Positions 1 to 9,319 of a DNA stretch of 64,000 nt are shown in pieces. Source of the DNA: Girardinichthys multiradiatus. Its lineage: Eukaryota; Chordata; Actinopteri; Cyprinodontiformes; Goodeidae. The translations under genes and the position numbers were made by a program. The notes under the pieces are model-generated. The model saw only the letters and a program-made list of their open reading frames with translations, ran no database searches and had not been told where the DNA came from. The stretch's first letter is position 1. Every line of letters begins with the position of its first letter. The DNA lies in assembly GCF_021462225.1 (NCBI RefSeq), contig NC_061818.1, forward strand, positions 15,046,276-15,110,275, given 5' to 3'.

Positions 1-832
1 CCATGCGATCATAAACGTGCGCTATTGCACTGTGGATGCCTTGTACCGATTTCAGTTCATATAAAACCGTCTTGGCAATCGTCTTCACTCTGAAGTCATC
101 CGCTTGTATGCTTCGAAGTACCAGAAGATTCTGAATAGCAGGAACAAGTTTGGGGGTTACGAGTCGTCGTACGATGCGTTGAAAGTTGACTTGGTAATAA
201 TCCTCCCCCAGTACCTCCAGGCAATGGTGTTGACGCTGGCTTGGGTGGTTCGTTATACATCCATAGCAGGTTTCTCTGAGATAGTTCAAAGAGGTTATGT
301 TGAATAAATGAAGTATTGCTGTTTTCACCGTATTGATGATGGTGGTTGAGAACCAACCGTCAATTTCATCCTCCTGGTTACTCTCATCCTCTGCTGAAGG
401 CTGAGGGTCCTCCATCGGTTCCAGGGTTTGTGTAGGGGCTTCGGTAGAGGGTGAGTAGCCGGTGGCTACCCCCTCCTCCACGACCACCTTCATGTCTTCA
501 GGCAGGACATTCGCGTCTACAGACTCAGCCATGAATAGCGGTGATGGTGAGCAGAGGTCTGGAGAAAGCGGTAGATATTTCATGTTGTATCCTGTAGGTG
601 ATGCAGGACTGTAGTGGTTCTCTGAGAATGAGGATGTTGAGGTGGATGGTGAGAAGAGGTCAGGGGAAGGCGGATGATATGGTCCAATGTTGAAGCTTTC
701 ATCGTGCTCAGGAGAGAAGTGGATCTCTGCTCGGTGGTTGTAGAGATCCCTGTATGGTGTCGGTCCACTCATTCTCATGATACGATTCTCAATGTCTGTG
801 AGCTTGCAGTTATCCCCCCGTATATATATCAT
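1..832 (-). CDS. Unidentified intronless ORF, partial (runs off left edge)
   Basis: Reading the minus strand from an ATG at 832-830, the frame stays open through at least 277 codons to base 1, so the C-terminus lies outside the window. An in-frame stop lies about 15 codons upstream of the ATG. The first ~100 residues are rich in Ser and Pro, with two related blocks (SPDLFSPS and SPDLCSPSP). An acidic stretch follows, then a hydrophobic/basic C-terminal half with a compact Cys/His cluster (CYGC, then HPSQ, HH and C within ~20 residues). I do not recognise the family. It is the third of three tandem minus-strand frames; only 16 bases separate it from the one before. The lack of introns and the tight spacing are unlike the host genes here. 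It may be a virus-like or large-transposon protein, or a degraded host gene. That the frame is real is likely; the identity is unknown. Confidence 0.5.
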   Translation of the reverse strand, partial: MIYIRGDNCKLTDIENRIMRMSGPTPYRDLYNHRAEIHFSPEHDESFNIGPYHPPSPDLFSPSTSTSSFSENHYSPASPTGYNMKYLPLSPDLCSPSPLFMAESVDANVLPEDMKVVVEEGVATGYSPSTEAPTQTLEPMEDPQPSAEDESNQEDEIDGWFSTTIINTVKTAILHLFNITSLNYLRETCYGCITNHPSQRQHHCLEVLGEDYYQVNFQRIVRRLVTPKLVPAIQNLLVLRSIQADDFRVKTIAKTVLYELKSVQGIHSAIAHVYDRM

Positions 833-848
833 AGGAAGATGCGTGTCC

Positions 849-1196
849 TCAGAAGAGGGTTCGTTCTAAACGTAAAACAGGAAACGTCAACGTTTTTTTC
901 ACTGACATGACATCGATCCAACTTTGTGACTTGTGGAAAAGGTTGGAAAGACGATGTCCAATTTCACTCATCTTCTCTGCCCAAGCTTCAAACGGCAGAG
1001 CCAGCATTGTCTTGAATACGCCGCAGTCCTGATTGAAAGCCTCCAACACAAACAGATCTGAGGGACTCGTCCGGTTGTTCCTGCGTCTGCTTGCCCGAAA
1101 AGACCAGCTGCCATTTGCTGTGGTTTTTGACCCCCACACTGCGCTAAAGAGAGGTTCTCTCTCAGCTATTTCAACATCGGATGGTATATGAAACAT
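849..1196 (-). CDS. Unidentified small intronless ORF (115 aa)
   Basis: A 115-codon minus-strand frame lies between two other frames on the same strand, with gaps of 30 and 16 bases. The product would be basic in its middle (a run of Arg/Asn around residues 35-42) and has no clear signal peptide or membrane segment. No known domain is recognised. Its main support is position: three non-overlapping frames in one direction with almost no spacing, in sequence that is less AT-rich than the flanks. It could be a coding exon or small gene of an integrated compact element. It could also be chance, since 115 codons is not decisive alone. Confidence 0.35.
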   Translation of the reverse strand: MFHIPSDVEIAEREPLFSAVWGSKTTANGSWSFRASRRRNNRTSPSDLFVLEAFNQDCGVFKTMLALPFEAWAEKMSEIGHRLSNLFHKSQSWIDVMSVKKTLTFPVLRLERTLF

Positions 1197-1226
1197 TCTC
1201 GCCCGTTTTACAGGTCGAGGAGACAG

Positions 1227-1814
1227 TTAATTTTCTTCTTCTTCTTCTTCTTCTTCTTCTTCCTCCCTCTCCTGCCTTGAGACTGTTTCAGGGCTATCAT
1301 TAAGGTGCGGGATTGCAAGCCTTAACACAGCCCAGTCGCTGTGGGTGAGAGTACACAGAGCCAGTGATCCATTAAATACCTCATCTTGATCCAATTGATA
1401 CAGGCAAAGCTCTCCTATTTCATACATGAAAATATAACCCCAGCTGCCAACCAGGCCATATGGCTCCAAAGACCATTCTTTCTGCAGAGTGTCGAACGGG
1501 GGTCTTTGTACCCTGCAGATGTAGTATGTTGATTTCTTAGGAGCATTCAATTCACGGGATGAATACTGGTAGACGGTCACTGGGGTTTCGCACAGAACTG
1601 ACATACCTCTTGGCCGAACCGAGGTCTGATTTTCAACCATGGTTGTTGAAGTTGATTTTGGATCCTCATCATCGGTAGAGTATGTCATGACCGGAATTCC
1701 GATAGGTATCTCCGTTGAGGAAGTATATGATGCAGTTGCTTGTTCATCATCATCATCTTGGCACGCGTTGCGTTTCTCCTCCGCTTGACGATAAACTCTC
1801 TTAACTCTAGCCAT
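1227..1814 (-). CDS. Unidentified intronless ORF with poly-Glu tail (195 aa)
   Basis: The minus-strand frame is open from 1928, but the likelier start is the ATG at 1814 (product beginning MARVKRVYRQ). Upstream of it lies a TATA-like TTTAAATA at about 1877-1884. The N-terminus is basic, followed by an Asp/Glu-rich stretch, a Ser/Thr-rich stretch, and a more globular half rich in Tyr, Trp and Leu. The C-terminus is a run of about 11 Glu encoded by a GAA repeat at about 1231-1262. No family is recognised. It is the first frame of the tandem block 1814 to 1. The repeat-encoded tail may have been extended by slippage. Confidence 0.45.
   Translation of the reverse strand: MARVKRVYRQAEEKRNACQDDDDEQATASYTSSTEIPIGIPVMTYSTDDEDPKSTSTTMVENQTSVRPRGMSVLCETPVTVYQYSSRELNAPKKSTYYICRVQRPPFDTLQKEWSLEPYGLVGSWGYIFMYEIGELCLYQLDQDEVFNGSLALCTLTHSDWAVLRLAIPHLNDSPETVSRQEREEEEEEEEEEEN
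1231..1262. repeat. (CTT)n/(GAA)n microsatellite inside an ORF
   Basis: An almost pure trinucleotide tract of about ten units. On the minus strand it encodes the poly-Glu end of the 1227-1814 frame, so length changes here would be frame-preserving. Confidence 0.85.
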
Positions 1815-1928
1815 TGTTGAACGGGTGTTCTTTTTTCCAATGAATGCTGCATGTAAAGTGCAGAGTTTTATCTCTGTATTTAAAGTAAACACTAAGGCAC
1901 GCCCTATTGTTTTCATTGGGTTATTCAA

Positions 1929-2260
1929 GGTTTAACGATGCTTACAAACACACCCCCTCTATTTTTAATTGGTGCTGATGCCAAACAGTTTCCGATAATA
2001 CCATATTTGTCTTGTTCTATTTATAACAAACACACCCCTGTGTTTTAATTGACTCATTTAAGGTATCGCCCCTAATGACGACAAGCAATCAGCATCCACG
2101 GTTACGCCCCCTTGGACACACCACCTGCTTGACCACGTGACCTCCTGCCCACATGGCAACCACATGGCGCCCACATGGCCCCCACCGGAAATCCTACCCT
2201 CACTGGAAGTCCCACCCACCTGTCAAAACGTTTGATGAAAGGGTGTACTTAAATTCTCTA
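1929..2260. other. Non-coding flank of the ORF block with short direct repeats
   Basis: No gene is seen. Two imperfect copies of a ~28-base unit (ACAAACACACCCC, then a T-rich end with TTTTAATTG) lie at about 1944-1972 and 2025-2052. Three copies of CCACATGGC follow at about 2149-2179. From about 2262 the sequence becomes similar to 8957 onward (the 3' flank of VH-d), so the foreign-looking block ends near here. No convincing terminal inverted repeat was found. Confidence 0.4.
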
Positions 2261-2515
2261 ACAGGGCCTTAATATATAAGAATACTTTCATCTAATACAT
2301 GTATTTTCTCTTCAATCCTGATTTAAAGTGGTAATTAGAATACTGATCCAAAATGAGTTTAAAATCTTCTTTACCCCTCAGATCATCAGAGATGTCTCTA
2401 TCTAAATGTGTTTGTTGTGACAGATAAATGGTGTTAGTGCTCCCCCTGTGGTGGCTTCATGTTAAAACTCTTCATGCACTGCAGAGTTTGTGTTCAGTGT
2501 TTCTACTTTCTGTGT

Positions 2516-2522
2516 CACTGTG
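2516..2522 (-). promoter_or_regulatory. RSS heptamer of VH-a
   Basis: A consensus CACAGTG (minus strand) abuts the V coding end. A weak nonamer (CACAAACTC or ACACAAACT) is spaced 22-23 bases away, as expected for a 23-type V signal. Confidence 0.85.
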
Positions 2523-2954
2523 GATCTTGAGCACAATAATAAACAGCAGAATCCTCAGCTGTCAGACTGTTCATCTGCAGATACACCTGACTTCTGCTGT
2601 TGTCTCTGGAGATGGTGAACCGGTTTCTCACCGAGTCAGAGTAGTAGATGTTCCTGCTGTCATCGCTGATCCAAGCAATCCACTCCAGTCCTTTTCCAGC
2701 TGCCTGTCTGATCCAAGCTGTGGGGTAATTCAGAGAATAAGAGACCTGACAGTTGATGGTCAGACACTGACCCGGCTGCAGAGTCACAGAGACTGGCTGT
2801 GTCAGCTGTTCACACTTTACATCTGTAGAAAGAGAAAATGTATAGCAGAATGAGAATAGTAAACTAACAGTTTTGTGTGATGATACTGTAAATATTTCTT
2901 AAGAGACTCACCGGATCCAGCAGCCAACAGCAGCAGCAGAGCTACAGATAACAT
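2523..2954 (-). CDS. IGH V segment VH-a (leader + V exon), apparently functional, chimeric
   Basis: Leader exon 2912-2954 (43 nt, begins [10 protein letters not shown]) ends on a G|GTGAGT donor in phase 1. V exon 2523-2822 starts after CTACAG and stays open to the RSS. FR1 has CEQLTQ and its Cys, FR2 has [14 protein letters not shown]3 has [19 protein letters not shown] and the end is AVYYCA. The RSS follows directly: heptamer CACAGTG (2516-2522) and a nonamer-like CACAAACTC after ~23 bases. The 5' half (leader, FR1) matches the family of VH-b, VH-e and VH-f. The 3' half (FR2 to RSS and beyond to ~2262) matches VH-d instead. On rearrangement it would encode the variable domain of an Ig heavy chain. 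All key residues are intact, so it is probably usable. Confidence 0.9.
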
Positions 2955-3040
2955 GCTGGTGGTGAAGGTGATCTGGTGGGAGCTTCTCTTCTTCTGCAGC
3001 TGACAGCATCAGATCAAGAATTTAAAACCTGACTCTTCTG

Positions 3041-3048
3041 ATTTGCAT
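3041..3048 (-). promoter_or_regulatory. Ig promoter octamer for VH-a
   Basis: ATGCAAAT on the minus strand, about 87 bases upstream of the VH-a leader ATG. This is the standard Oct-factor site of Ig V promoters. The same octamer with matching flanks occurs upstream of VH-b at 5109-5116. Confidence 0.85.
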
Positions 3049-3327
3049 AATACCAAACCATCCCCTTCAGAAACACTCGAATAAATAATAAATAGGAATT
3101 CAAAATGAAAATCAGAAGGGGCAAGAAATTATTAATACAAAACAGGTGTACCAATTTACAGTAAAACAAGAAGTAAAATGAAGATTTACTTCTTGTCTTT
3201 ATTTATTTATAAGATATTGATAAAATTTATGTAATGATTCTAAAAGTGCCCTTTTTACCCAAATATAAAATGTATTTTTAATAGTCACCTCAAACTAGAA
3301 TAAAAGGTAAAAATCATTTATTCTTAC

Positions 3328-3382
3328 AGATCCAGTTTCCTGACAAGATGAGTAAAGCAATGATGATCCTAGATCTGATCAT
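3328..3382 (-). other. Orphan but intact V leader exon of the VH-d family
   Basis: On the minus strand an ATG at 3382 opens an 18-codon hydrophobic leader (MIRSRIIIALLIL...) ending in phase 1 at T|GTAAGA, an intact donor. It and its upstream flank (to ~3500) match the leader region of VH-d (9712-9781). No VH-d-type FR1 follows; the next V material downstream is the VH-a leader and exon. It can be a leftover of the V gene whose 5' part was replaced to give VH-a. Phase and donor would allow splicing to the VH-a V exon at 2822. Confidence 0.75.
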
Positions 3383-4560
3383 TGTACAAATCTTTTGTCT
3401 CTGCTCAGTCAGCAGTGAGTTTATCGCTGATTTACTGCAGCTCTTCAACTTTGTAACTGAGACATAAAGATGGAAGCAATAAGAGTTTGCATCAACTGTT
3501 CCCCTTAAGAAAAAATGTGTTTATCCTGTCTATATTTAGCAAATAATTATAATTTAAGATTGTTGTATTGCAAATAAATGTTTTTCAGGTTAAACAGCAC
3601 ATTTGAGTAAATTAACATTTTACTTAAGATTAATGTGAGGCATAAACATTTAAAGTCTGGTGAAAGGAAATTTTATTAGCAACCACACATTTGATTTTGT
3701 ATTCTCTTGGATTCTAAAATTTCAGACTTCTCTTTTTACTGTTTTAATCATTAAAACATAATTATAAAGGAACAAAATTATGGTTTAAATATTTTGGTTC
3801 AGATTCTCAAACTTATTGGGTAAAACAAGAAAATGTGTTTTTTTTAAAACATAAATCTTGACAGGACCCTTGAAAAACAGGAAATCCAAAGTCAAGATCT
3901 CATCTGTTCAGTTTCTGTGTCATTTTTCCACCTTCTGTTTACAGTGTTTTTTTCAAAGCCTCTTTTTATATACGGATCTCTGTGGTTCTAATAAAACACC
4001 AGTTTAATCTTCCTGGTTTTTGAGAAACACTAAACTGTTAAGTCAGCATTAAAAATTAAACAAAGAACGCATTAATAAAGAGATAATGGTTAAGAGGAAA
4101 ACATCCGTTGTAAAATGCCTCTAAACCCTTGCATGTACTTAGAGGTCAGAAGTCCTTGAGTGAAATTATTATTGGAGAATTTTCTTAATAGTGATTTATT
4201 TTAGATATTGGCAGTTTTATATAGTTAAAAGCAACTCTGTTCATGCTTGTTTTTATGTCCTCTTTCAACTCTATTTATATTGTGACGTCTAAATCCAGCC
4301 TTTATTTAGAACAATAAAACTGTTATCTTTTAAAGATCTACAAATCAATCATGCAAACTTCTTCAGTTACTTCAAGGTAAATTAGAAAACTATTTCTAAA
4401 CATTTTATCTCTCTATATATCTTAATGCATTCTTTTTTTCTTTTAGCTATGTGTCAACTTGTCAGTGTTTACATAACTATGTTTTAATTTATCCTTTTAA
4501 AGAAAATCATATTCATAGAGCTCCTACTCTGGTGGTTTCATATAATGTGCTCAGGCTCTG
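3383..4560. other. Intergenic, AT-rich
   Basis: Apart from the first ~120 bases, which match the VH-d upstream flank, I see no gene, RSS or repeat family here. The sequence is AT-rich with many short T and A runs. Confidence 0.5.
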
Positions 4561-4563
4561 AGG

Positions 4564-4602
4564 GGTTTTTGTGCAGCTCTGCTGCTTGTTTGTATGACTG
4601 TG
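4564..4602 (-). promoter_or_regulatory. 23-type RSS of VH-b
   Basis: Heptamer CACAGTC, 23-base spacer, nonamer ACAAAAACC on the minus strand. The nonamer is perfect; the heptamer deviates at its last position. Confidence 0.85.
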
Positions 4603-5022
4603 GCTATCTGGAACAATAATACACAGCTGAATCCTCAGGCTGCAAGTTCTGTCCTTTCAGAGTCACTGTTTTACTAGCAGAGTCTGCATTGATACTGAAT
4701 TTGTTCTTCAGTGAATCTTTGTAGTGTGAACCTCTACCAACATGTAGTCCAATCCACTCCAGTCCTTTCCCTGCAGGCTGTCTGATCCAGCCTGACCAGT
4801 AGCTGTTCAGATCATAAGAGACCTCACAGCTGATGGTTAGATGCTGACCTGGCTGCATAGTCACAGAGGCTGACTGTGTCAGCTGTTCACACTTCACACC
4901 TGTGGAGAAAAAGATTGAGTTTTACTAAAATATCAGTCAGTTTAGTGTGATCATGCTGTAAATGTTTCTGTCTCGCTGAGACTCACAGGATCCAGCAGCA
5001 GCAGCACAGCTACAGAGATCAT
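4603..5022 (-). pseudogene. IGH V segment VH-b, leader out of frame
   Basis: V exon 4603-4899 is open through CEQLTQ, the FR1 Cys, [14 protein letters not shown] and SAVYYCSR. The last codon before the RSS is TAG, which V(D)J trimming could remove. The heptamer is CACAGTC (4596-4602, last base non-consensus), with a 23-base spacer and a perfect ACAAAAACC nonamer (4564-4572). The leader exon from ATG 5022 to the T|GTGAGT donor at 4987 is 36 nt, phase 0. The sister leaders are 40 or 43 nt, phase 1. Spliced normally, the V exon would be read GTG TGA, an immediate stop. An octamer promoter is present at 5109-5116. Called a pseudogene on the leader frameshift, unless another donor or start is used. 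Confidence 0.75.
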
Positions 5023-5108
5023 GTTGGTGTTCAAGGTGATCTGATGGAAGTTTCTCATCTTCTGCAGATGCTAGCATCAGATCAAGCCTTTAACACCTGA
5101 CTCTTCTG

Positions 5109-5116
5109 ATTTGCAT
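5109..5116 (-). promoter_or_regulatory. Ig promoter octamer for VH-b
   Basis: ATGCAAAT on the minus strand, 87 bases upstream of the VH-b ATG. Position and flanks are the same as for VH-a. Confidence 0.8.
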
Positions 5117-6429
5117 AATAGCAACCCTTCCCCTCTAGAAACACATGAATAAAAAGCCTTTTTTTATCTACTATTGACTCGCATGAGGGATAAGTATGAT
5201 TGCATTTACAATGCTGCTCTAAAATGAATTCTAAATTTTATTGGAAAGGGTAAATTTATACATTTATATCATGTAACGGTTTATACAAATACATCCTGGA
5301 CATTATATTTTAACAATATATTTAAACCATTCTTTTTTCATGCTTGAATTGCCAAAAATAACTTAAATCATTTTTAGAACAATGAATGGTATACACACAA
5401 TTTAAGTGATTGTAAGGCTTTTTTATCTACACAGGGTCATAATTATGCTTACAGGCTCATACATTTAGATACACCCCTATGGGTGGATAAAGGCTTATTA
5501 AGAAGTTGTACCTCGACCAAACACTTCATGCATTATTCTGGAGATTGAATTATATCTATATTTATTGCTGCTAGAAACAGATGATTCAACCCAAATGTGA
5601 TCAATTTAATTAGTGCTTTTCCTCTGTGTTGTATAACCCAGTTTATAAAACAGTAAGTGAGGACACAGATTTTAAGCAGGACTGGAAGAAATGACTCCAT
5701 ACTCTGATCTGGACCATCTAACAACAACAAAGACAAAGGAACCAGACAGGTGACAGAGACAGTCATCTATAAGAGCTGTCAGCAGGTCAGACACAAGATC
5801 AGACTGTCTTATATCTGTGGTGCTAAATCAATGACCAGTGGCAGTAATTTACTAAATACTCACATACATCAACTGTGTTCTCTTTACATTGAGAAAGTTC
5901 ATCCAAAAGTTTGTTTTTCTAATATTTTCTGACTTGTTAGGCCCAAGCAGCTAAGTGCTGCGAAGACCTGTTGTAATCGCTCTGTTCATATTATTATTCA
6001 TCCATCAAATAAATTGTGTTTTTGGAGGCTTTATCATATTCAAACAGTCATCAAAATTCACATACACATCAATCCTAGTGTAAAATTACGTATTTTTGGG
6101 GTTTTGTTAAAGTCGCAATAAAAACAGCTCCACAGCGCCCCCCGGAAAGTTTCAAAACAATCTCCTCATTAGCCTTACTTTATTGTACAGGTATGAAATT
6201 CTTGTTATATTTGAAGATTTAGTTTTTCCAAGAACTAAACTCAATATTAAGTATTTCATGGCAGTATTTTAACAATGATTAGTTGCTTCTGAACAGCCAG
6301 ATACAATTTCAGTGTTGGTTCAGATAAACTTAAATAATAGACACATTAAGTTTTGTATTTTCAACAGATATTGTATCGACCTGGCACAAGATCTTAATGA
6401 ATAAAGTCAATTAACGATATATTATCGTT
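5117..6429. other. Intergenic
   Basis: No coding region is supported. A stretch near 5680-5760 (ACTGGAAGAAATGACTCCAT) resembles one near 16310-16335, suggesting an old duplication between V units. No other structure was seen. Confidence 0.4.
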
Positions 6430-7476
6430 ATCAGAGTCCTTGTTTATTGGTATGAGCATCAATTAATGTACATAAAATGGGGCAATATTGTGTCTGATGC
6501 ACGTAATACTGGAAATGGACTCAGGCAGGGAAGTATACTGTCTCCTTTCCTCTTTAACATCTATATGGATGAGTTGTCAAAGCTTTTGAATTGCTGCAAA
6601 ACAGGCTGTGTAGTTGGTGACCGCATAGTTAACCATCTGATGTATGCGGATGATTTGGTGGTCCTATACAGTGCTGGCCTTCAACAGTTACTAAGGATAT
6701 GCTCTCAATATGGCTATGACTTTGACATTAAATATAACGCCAAGAAGAGCAACATTATGATTGTTAGAAGCAAGGCAGATAAGCATATGATAACCCCTGA
6801 TTTTTCCCTGTCTGGTACTGTTCTCAACACATGCAATGAGGTTAAATATTTGGGACATTATATAACTGATGACCTGTCTGATGATCATGACATTTACAGG
6901 CAGTATTGTGTGATGCATGCAGAAGCTAATAAGATGGTCAGAAAATTTGATGTGTTCACCCTCCACAAAAATAGCTCTTTTTAAATCTTCTGTACTCCAA
7001 TGTACACTGTCCATCTTTGGCCACAATACAAAAGAGGCAGCATGCAGAAACTTCAGGTAGCATATAATGACGCTATGTGGCTACTACTCAGACTACCCAG
7101 ATGGAGTAGTGCTAGTCACCTGTTTGCAGGTGTTGGTGTATCCACATGTCCTGCTGTGCTCAGGAATCTTATGTACAGGTGTATGTATAGATTATATGTG
7201 TCAAGGAATGGGATAATTGTAATTTTAGTGAATCCTGCGCTGAGTACAGTCAGATTTACTTCAAGACTGTGGAATTATTGGCGTAATAATTTATTTGAGG
7301 GTCAATGAACAATATCATGTGTTGTGGTTTTTATAACTTGTCATTTTATTTGTTTTTATTTTCTTTTTTGTATGTGCTTTCTGTTGGTTTTTATTTTATC
7401 TTATTTTTATCTTTTTTTTTTACTATGGACTATCCTTGTGTCTGGAATAAAGATTGATTGATTGATTGATTGATTG
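6430..7476 (+). mobile_element. 5'-truncated non-LTR retrotransposon (LINE) fragment
   Basis: The plus-strand frame at 6430-6984 is the C-terminal part of a reverse transcriptase: NGLRQGSILSPFLFNIYMDEL around residues 17-37, then the catalytic YADD motif, then the usual KYLGHYI segment. A second frame (7000-7308) holds the C-terminal tail after a frame break, so the copy is dead. The 3' end is a polyadenylation-like GGAATAAAG followed by a (GATT)n tract (7453-7476), a typical short-repeat tail. The copy is heavily 5'-truncated. The clade (L2/CR1- or Rex1-like) is a guess. The tail abuts the coding end of VH-c, where its RSS should be. Confidence 0.85.
7453..7476 (+). repeat. (ATTG)n tail of the LINE
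   Basis: Six tandem ATTG units directly before the VH-c sequence. This is the 3' tail of the retrotransposon copy. Confidence 0.9.
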
Positions 7477-7906
7477 GCGGCTCTCTGGCAAAGTAATACA
7501 CAACAGAGTCTTCAGGCTGCAGATTTTGTCTATTTAGAGTCACTGTTTTACTGGAATCCTGTAAAGGTATGCTAAACTTGTTTTTCAGCAAATTATTGTA
7601 GCCTGGATTATATCCACTGAGGGCAGCACCAATTCACTCCCGCTGTTTCCCTGCAGCCTGTCTGATCCAGTGTGTCCAGCTGCTTAGGTCATAAGAGACT
7701 TGACAGCTGATGGTCAGATGTTGACCTGGCTGAACAATCTGAGTGGCTGGTTGTGTTAACTGTTTACACTTCACACCTAAAAAAGAAAAGACCATTGTAT
7801 ATAATTATGAAAACAGTAAAGCATTTTATATGAATGATCAAACTATTTCTGCCTCACTGAGACTAACAGGAGCCAGCAGCAGCAGCAGCAGGGCTACAGA
7901 GAACAT
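7477..7906 (-). pseudogene. IGH V pseudogene VH-c, RSS displaced by LINE
   Basis: V exon 7477-7776, minus strand, is recognisable from FR1 (CKQLTQPA) to the YY-AR end. Defects: the FR2 Trp codon is TGA (7634-7636); the second conserved Cys is Phe (TTT at 7490-7492); the leader exon 7868-7906 is 39 nt, phase 0, where phase 1 is needed, with donor GTTAGT. The RSS is absent because the (GATT)n tail of a LINE begins right after the last V codons. No octamer lies upstream, but the flank 7950-8040 matches that of VH-e. Clearly non-functional. Confidence 0.9.
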
Positions 7907-7959
7907 GTTGGTGTTGAAGGTGATCTGATGGGAGTTCCTCTTCTTCTGCTGCCACCGAG

Positions 7960-9312
7960 CCATTTATAGTTGACTGCCTGGAGGTTCACTTTGAATATAG
8001 GGAGGGCCAAAGATCAGGTTTTGCTGTTGATATCAATTTTCATGAATAATGAAAGCGATACGATCTTAAAGCATCATAGTAAAAGTTTCTCAGTGCTTTT
8101 TCTACCAACAGTGATGCTGTAGCCAAGAGCTCCATGTAATGTGAGTTTCTACAGACCAGTTAACTACAGGTTCAGATTAAATTTGTGTGATTAGAATTAC
8201 ATTAAATGTAAAAGAAAAGCTGGATTTGAGTTTGGGACTATCTTGTTCCGTATTCGGTGTCACCGACAACTATGTTTTCTGCTAACTAATAAAAGCTGTG
8301 AATTTTATTTTTCTTATTTATTTTTTGTTGTGTTTTTTTAATAAGAGGTCAGTTGTCCTGTTAAACAAAAGCCAATATAGAATATTACCTGTACACAGCA
8401 TGTATATAATAAGCGTTTCTGTTAATAAAGCTTTCTGTCTGACATCAGGAAGGTGCATTTAGAGTCATTTCATTTCTGTATTTTTAAATAATAAAGAGGT
8501 TTTTGTTCTCGCTCTTAATGCAATAATATAATAATATTAGTATTTCTAACAAGTGTGGAGTTCCAACTTAAAAAGGAATAAGATTTTGAATTTTTCTATC
8601 AGTATCAAGGTTTTATGCTGACTTTTGACACACATGCAGGGAAACTCTCAGAAACAATATAGAAGATTTCAATGAATGGTCTCCTTTACTACATTAGCAG
8701 TACTACAATTATGTTATTGCATGCATTATTTAGCTCAGGCACATTCATTTCTACTGTTTACATGAACCAGGCCTTCCCTATAAGAAAGATTAACATTTTC
8801 CCTTCTAAATGACAACAGAGGCTGAGAAGTTTTCAAACTATCACACTCTGGAGCCTATTTCTAAATTGTGCCATTTTCTGAGAAAACCTGCATCACCTTT
8901 AGCAGAACTTTTAGCAGAACTAAACTTTTATATTTCCACAAGAAAATATTGTGGTGTTAACAGGACCTAAATATATAAGAATACTTTCATCTGATGCATG
9001 TATTATCTCTTGAATGCTGATGTAATCTAGTCACTAAAAAACTGAAAAACTAAATAATGCAAAAACCGCTTATAAAAGAAAAGATTTAAAAATCTTCTGA
9101 ATGGTCTACAAGGCACCGAAAGATTTTAGGCGTACAACGTCACAATGTTATTTCTCCAATGTGAACCTTCTTGATCTCTCAGATCATCTGAGATGTGTCT
9201 ACCTAAATATTTGCTGACAGATAAATGGTGTTAGTGCTCCCCAAGTGGTGGTTTCATGTTGAAACTCTTCATGCACTGAAGAGTTTTTGTTCAGTGTTTC
9301 TACTTTCTGTGT
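7960..9312. other. Intergenic; right part duplicated
   Basis: No gene. From about 8957 (TAACAGGACCTAAATATA) to the VH-d RSS the sequence matches 2262-2515, the same flank of VH-a, so this is part of a duplicated V unit. The 7950-8040 stretch matches about 11300-11420. Confidence 0.5.
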
Positions 9313-9319
9313 CACTGTG
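9313..9319 (-). promoter_or_regulatory. RSS heptamer of VH-d
   Basis: Consensus CACAGTG abuts the V coding end, with an A-rich nonamer-like element at 23-type spacing. Confidence 0.85.

Noticed and set aside
2428..2853. Long plus-strand ORF across VH-a (and a similar one at 9225-9659)
   Set aside because: Antisense shadow of the V exons; the minus strand carries leader, splice sites, Ig framework and RSS.
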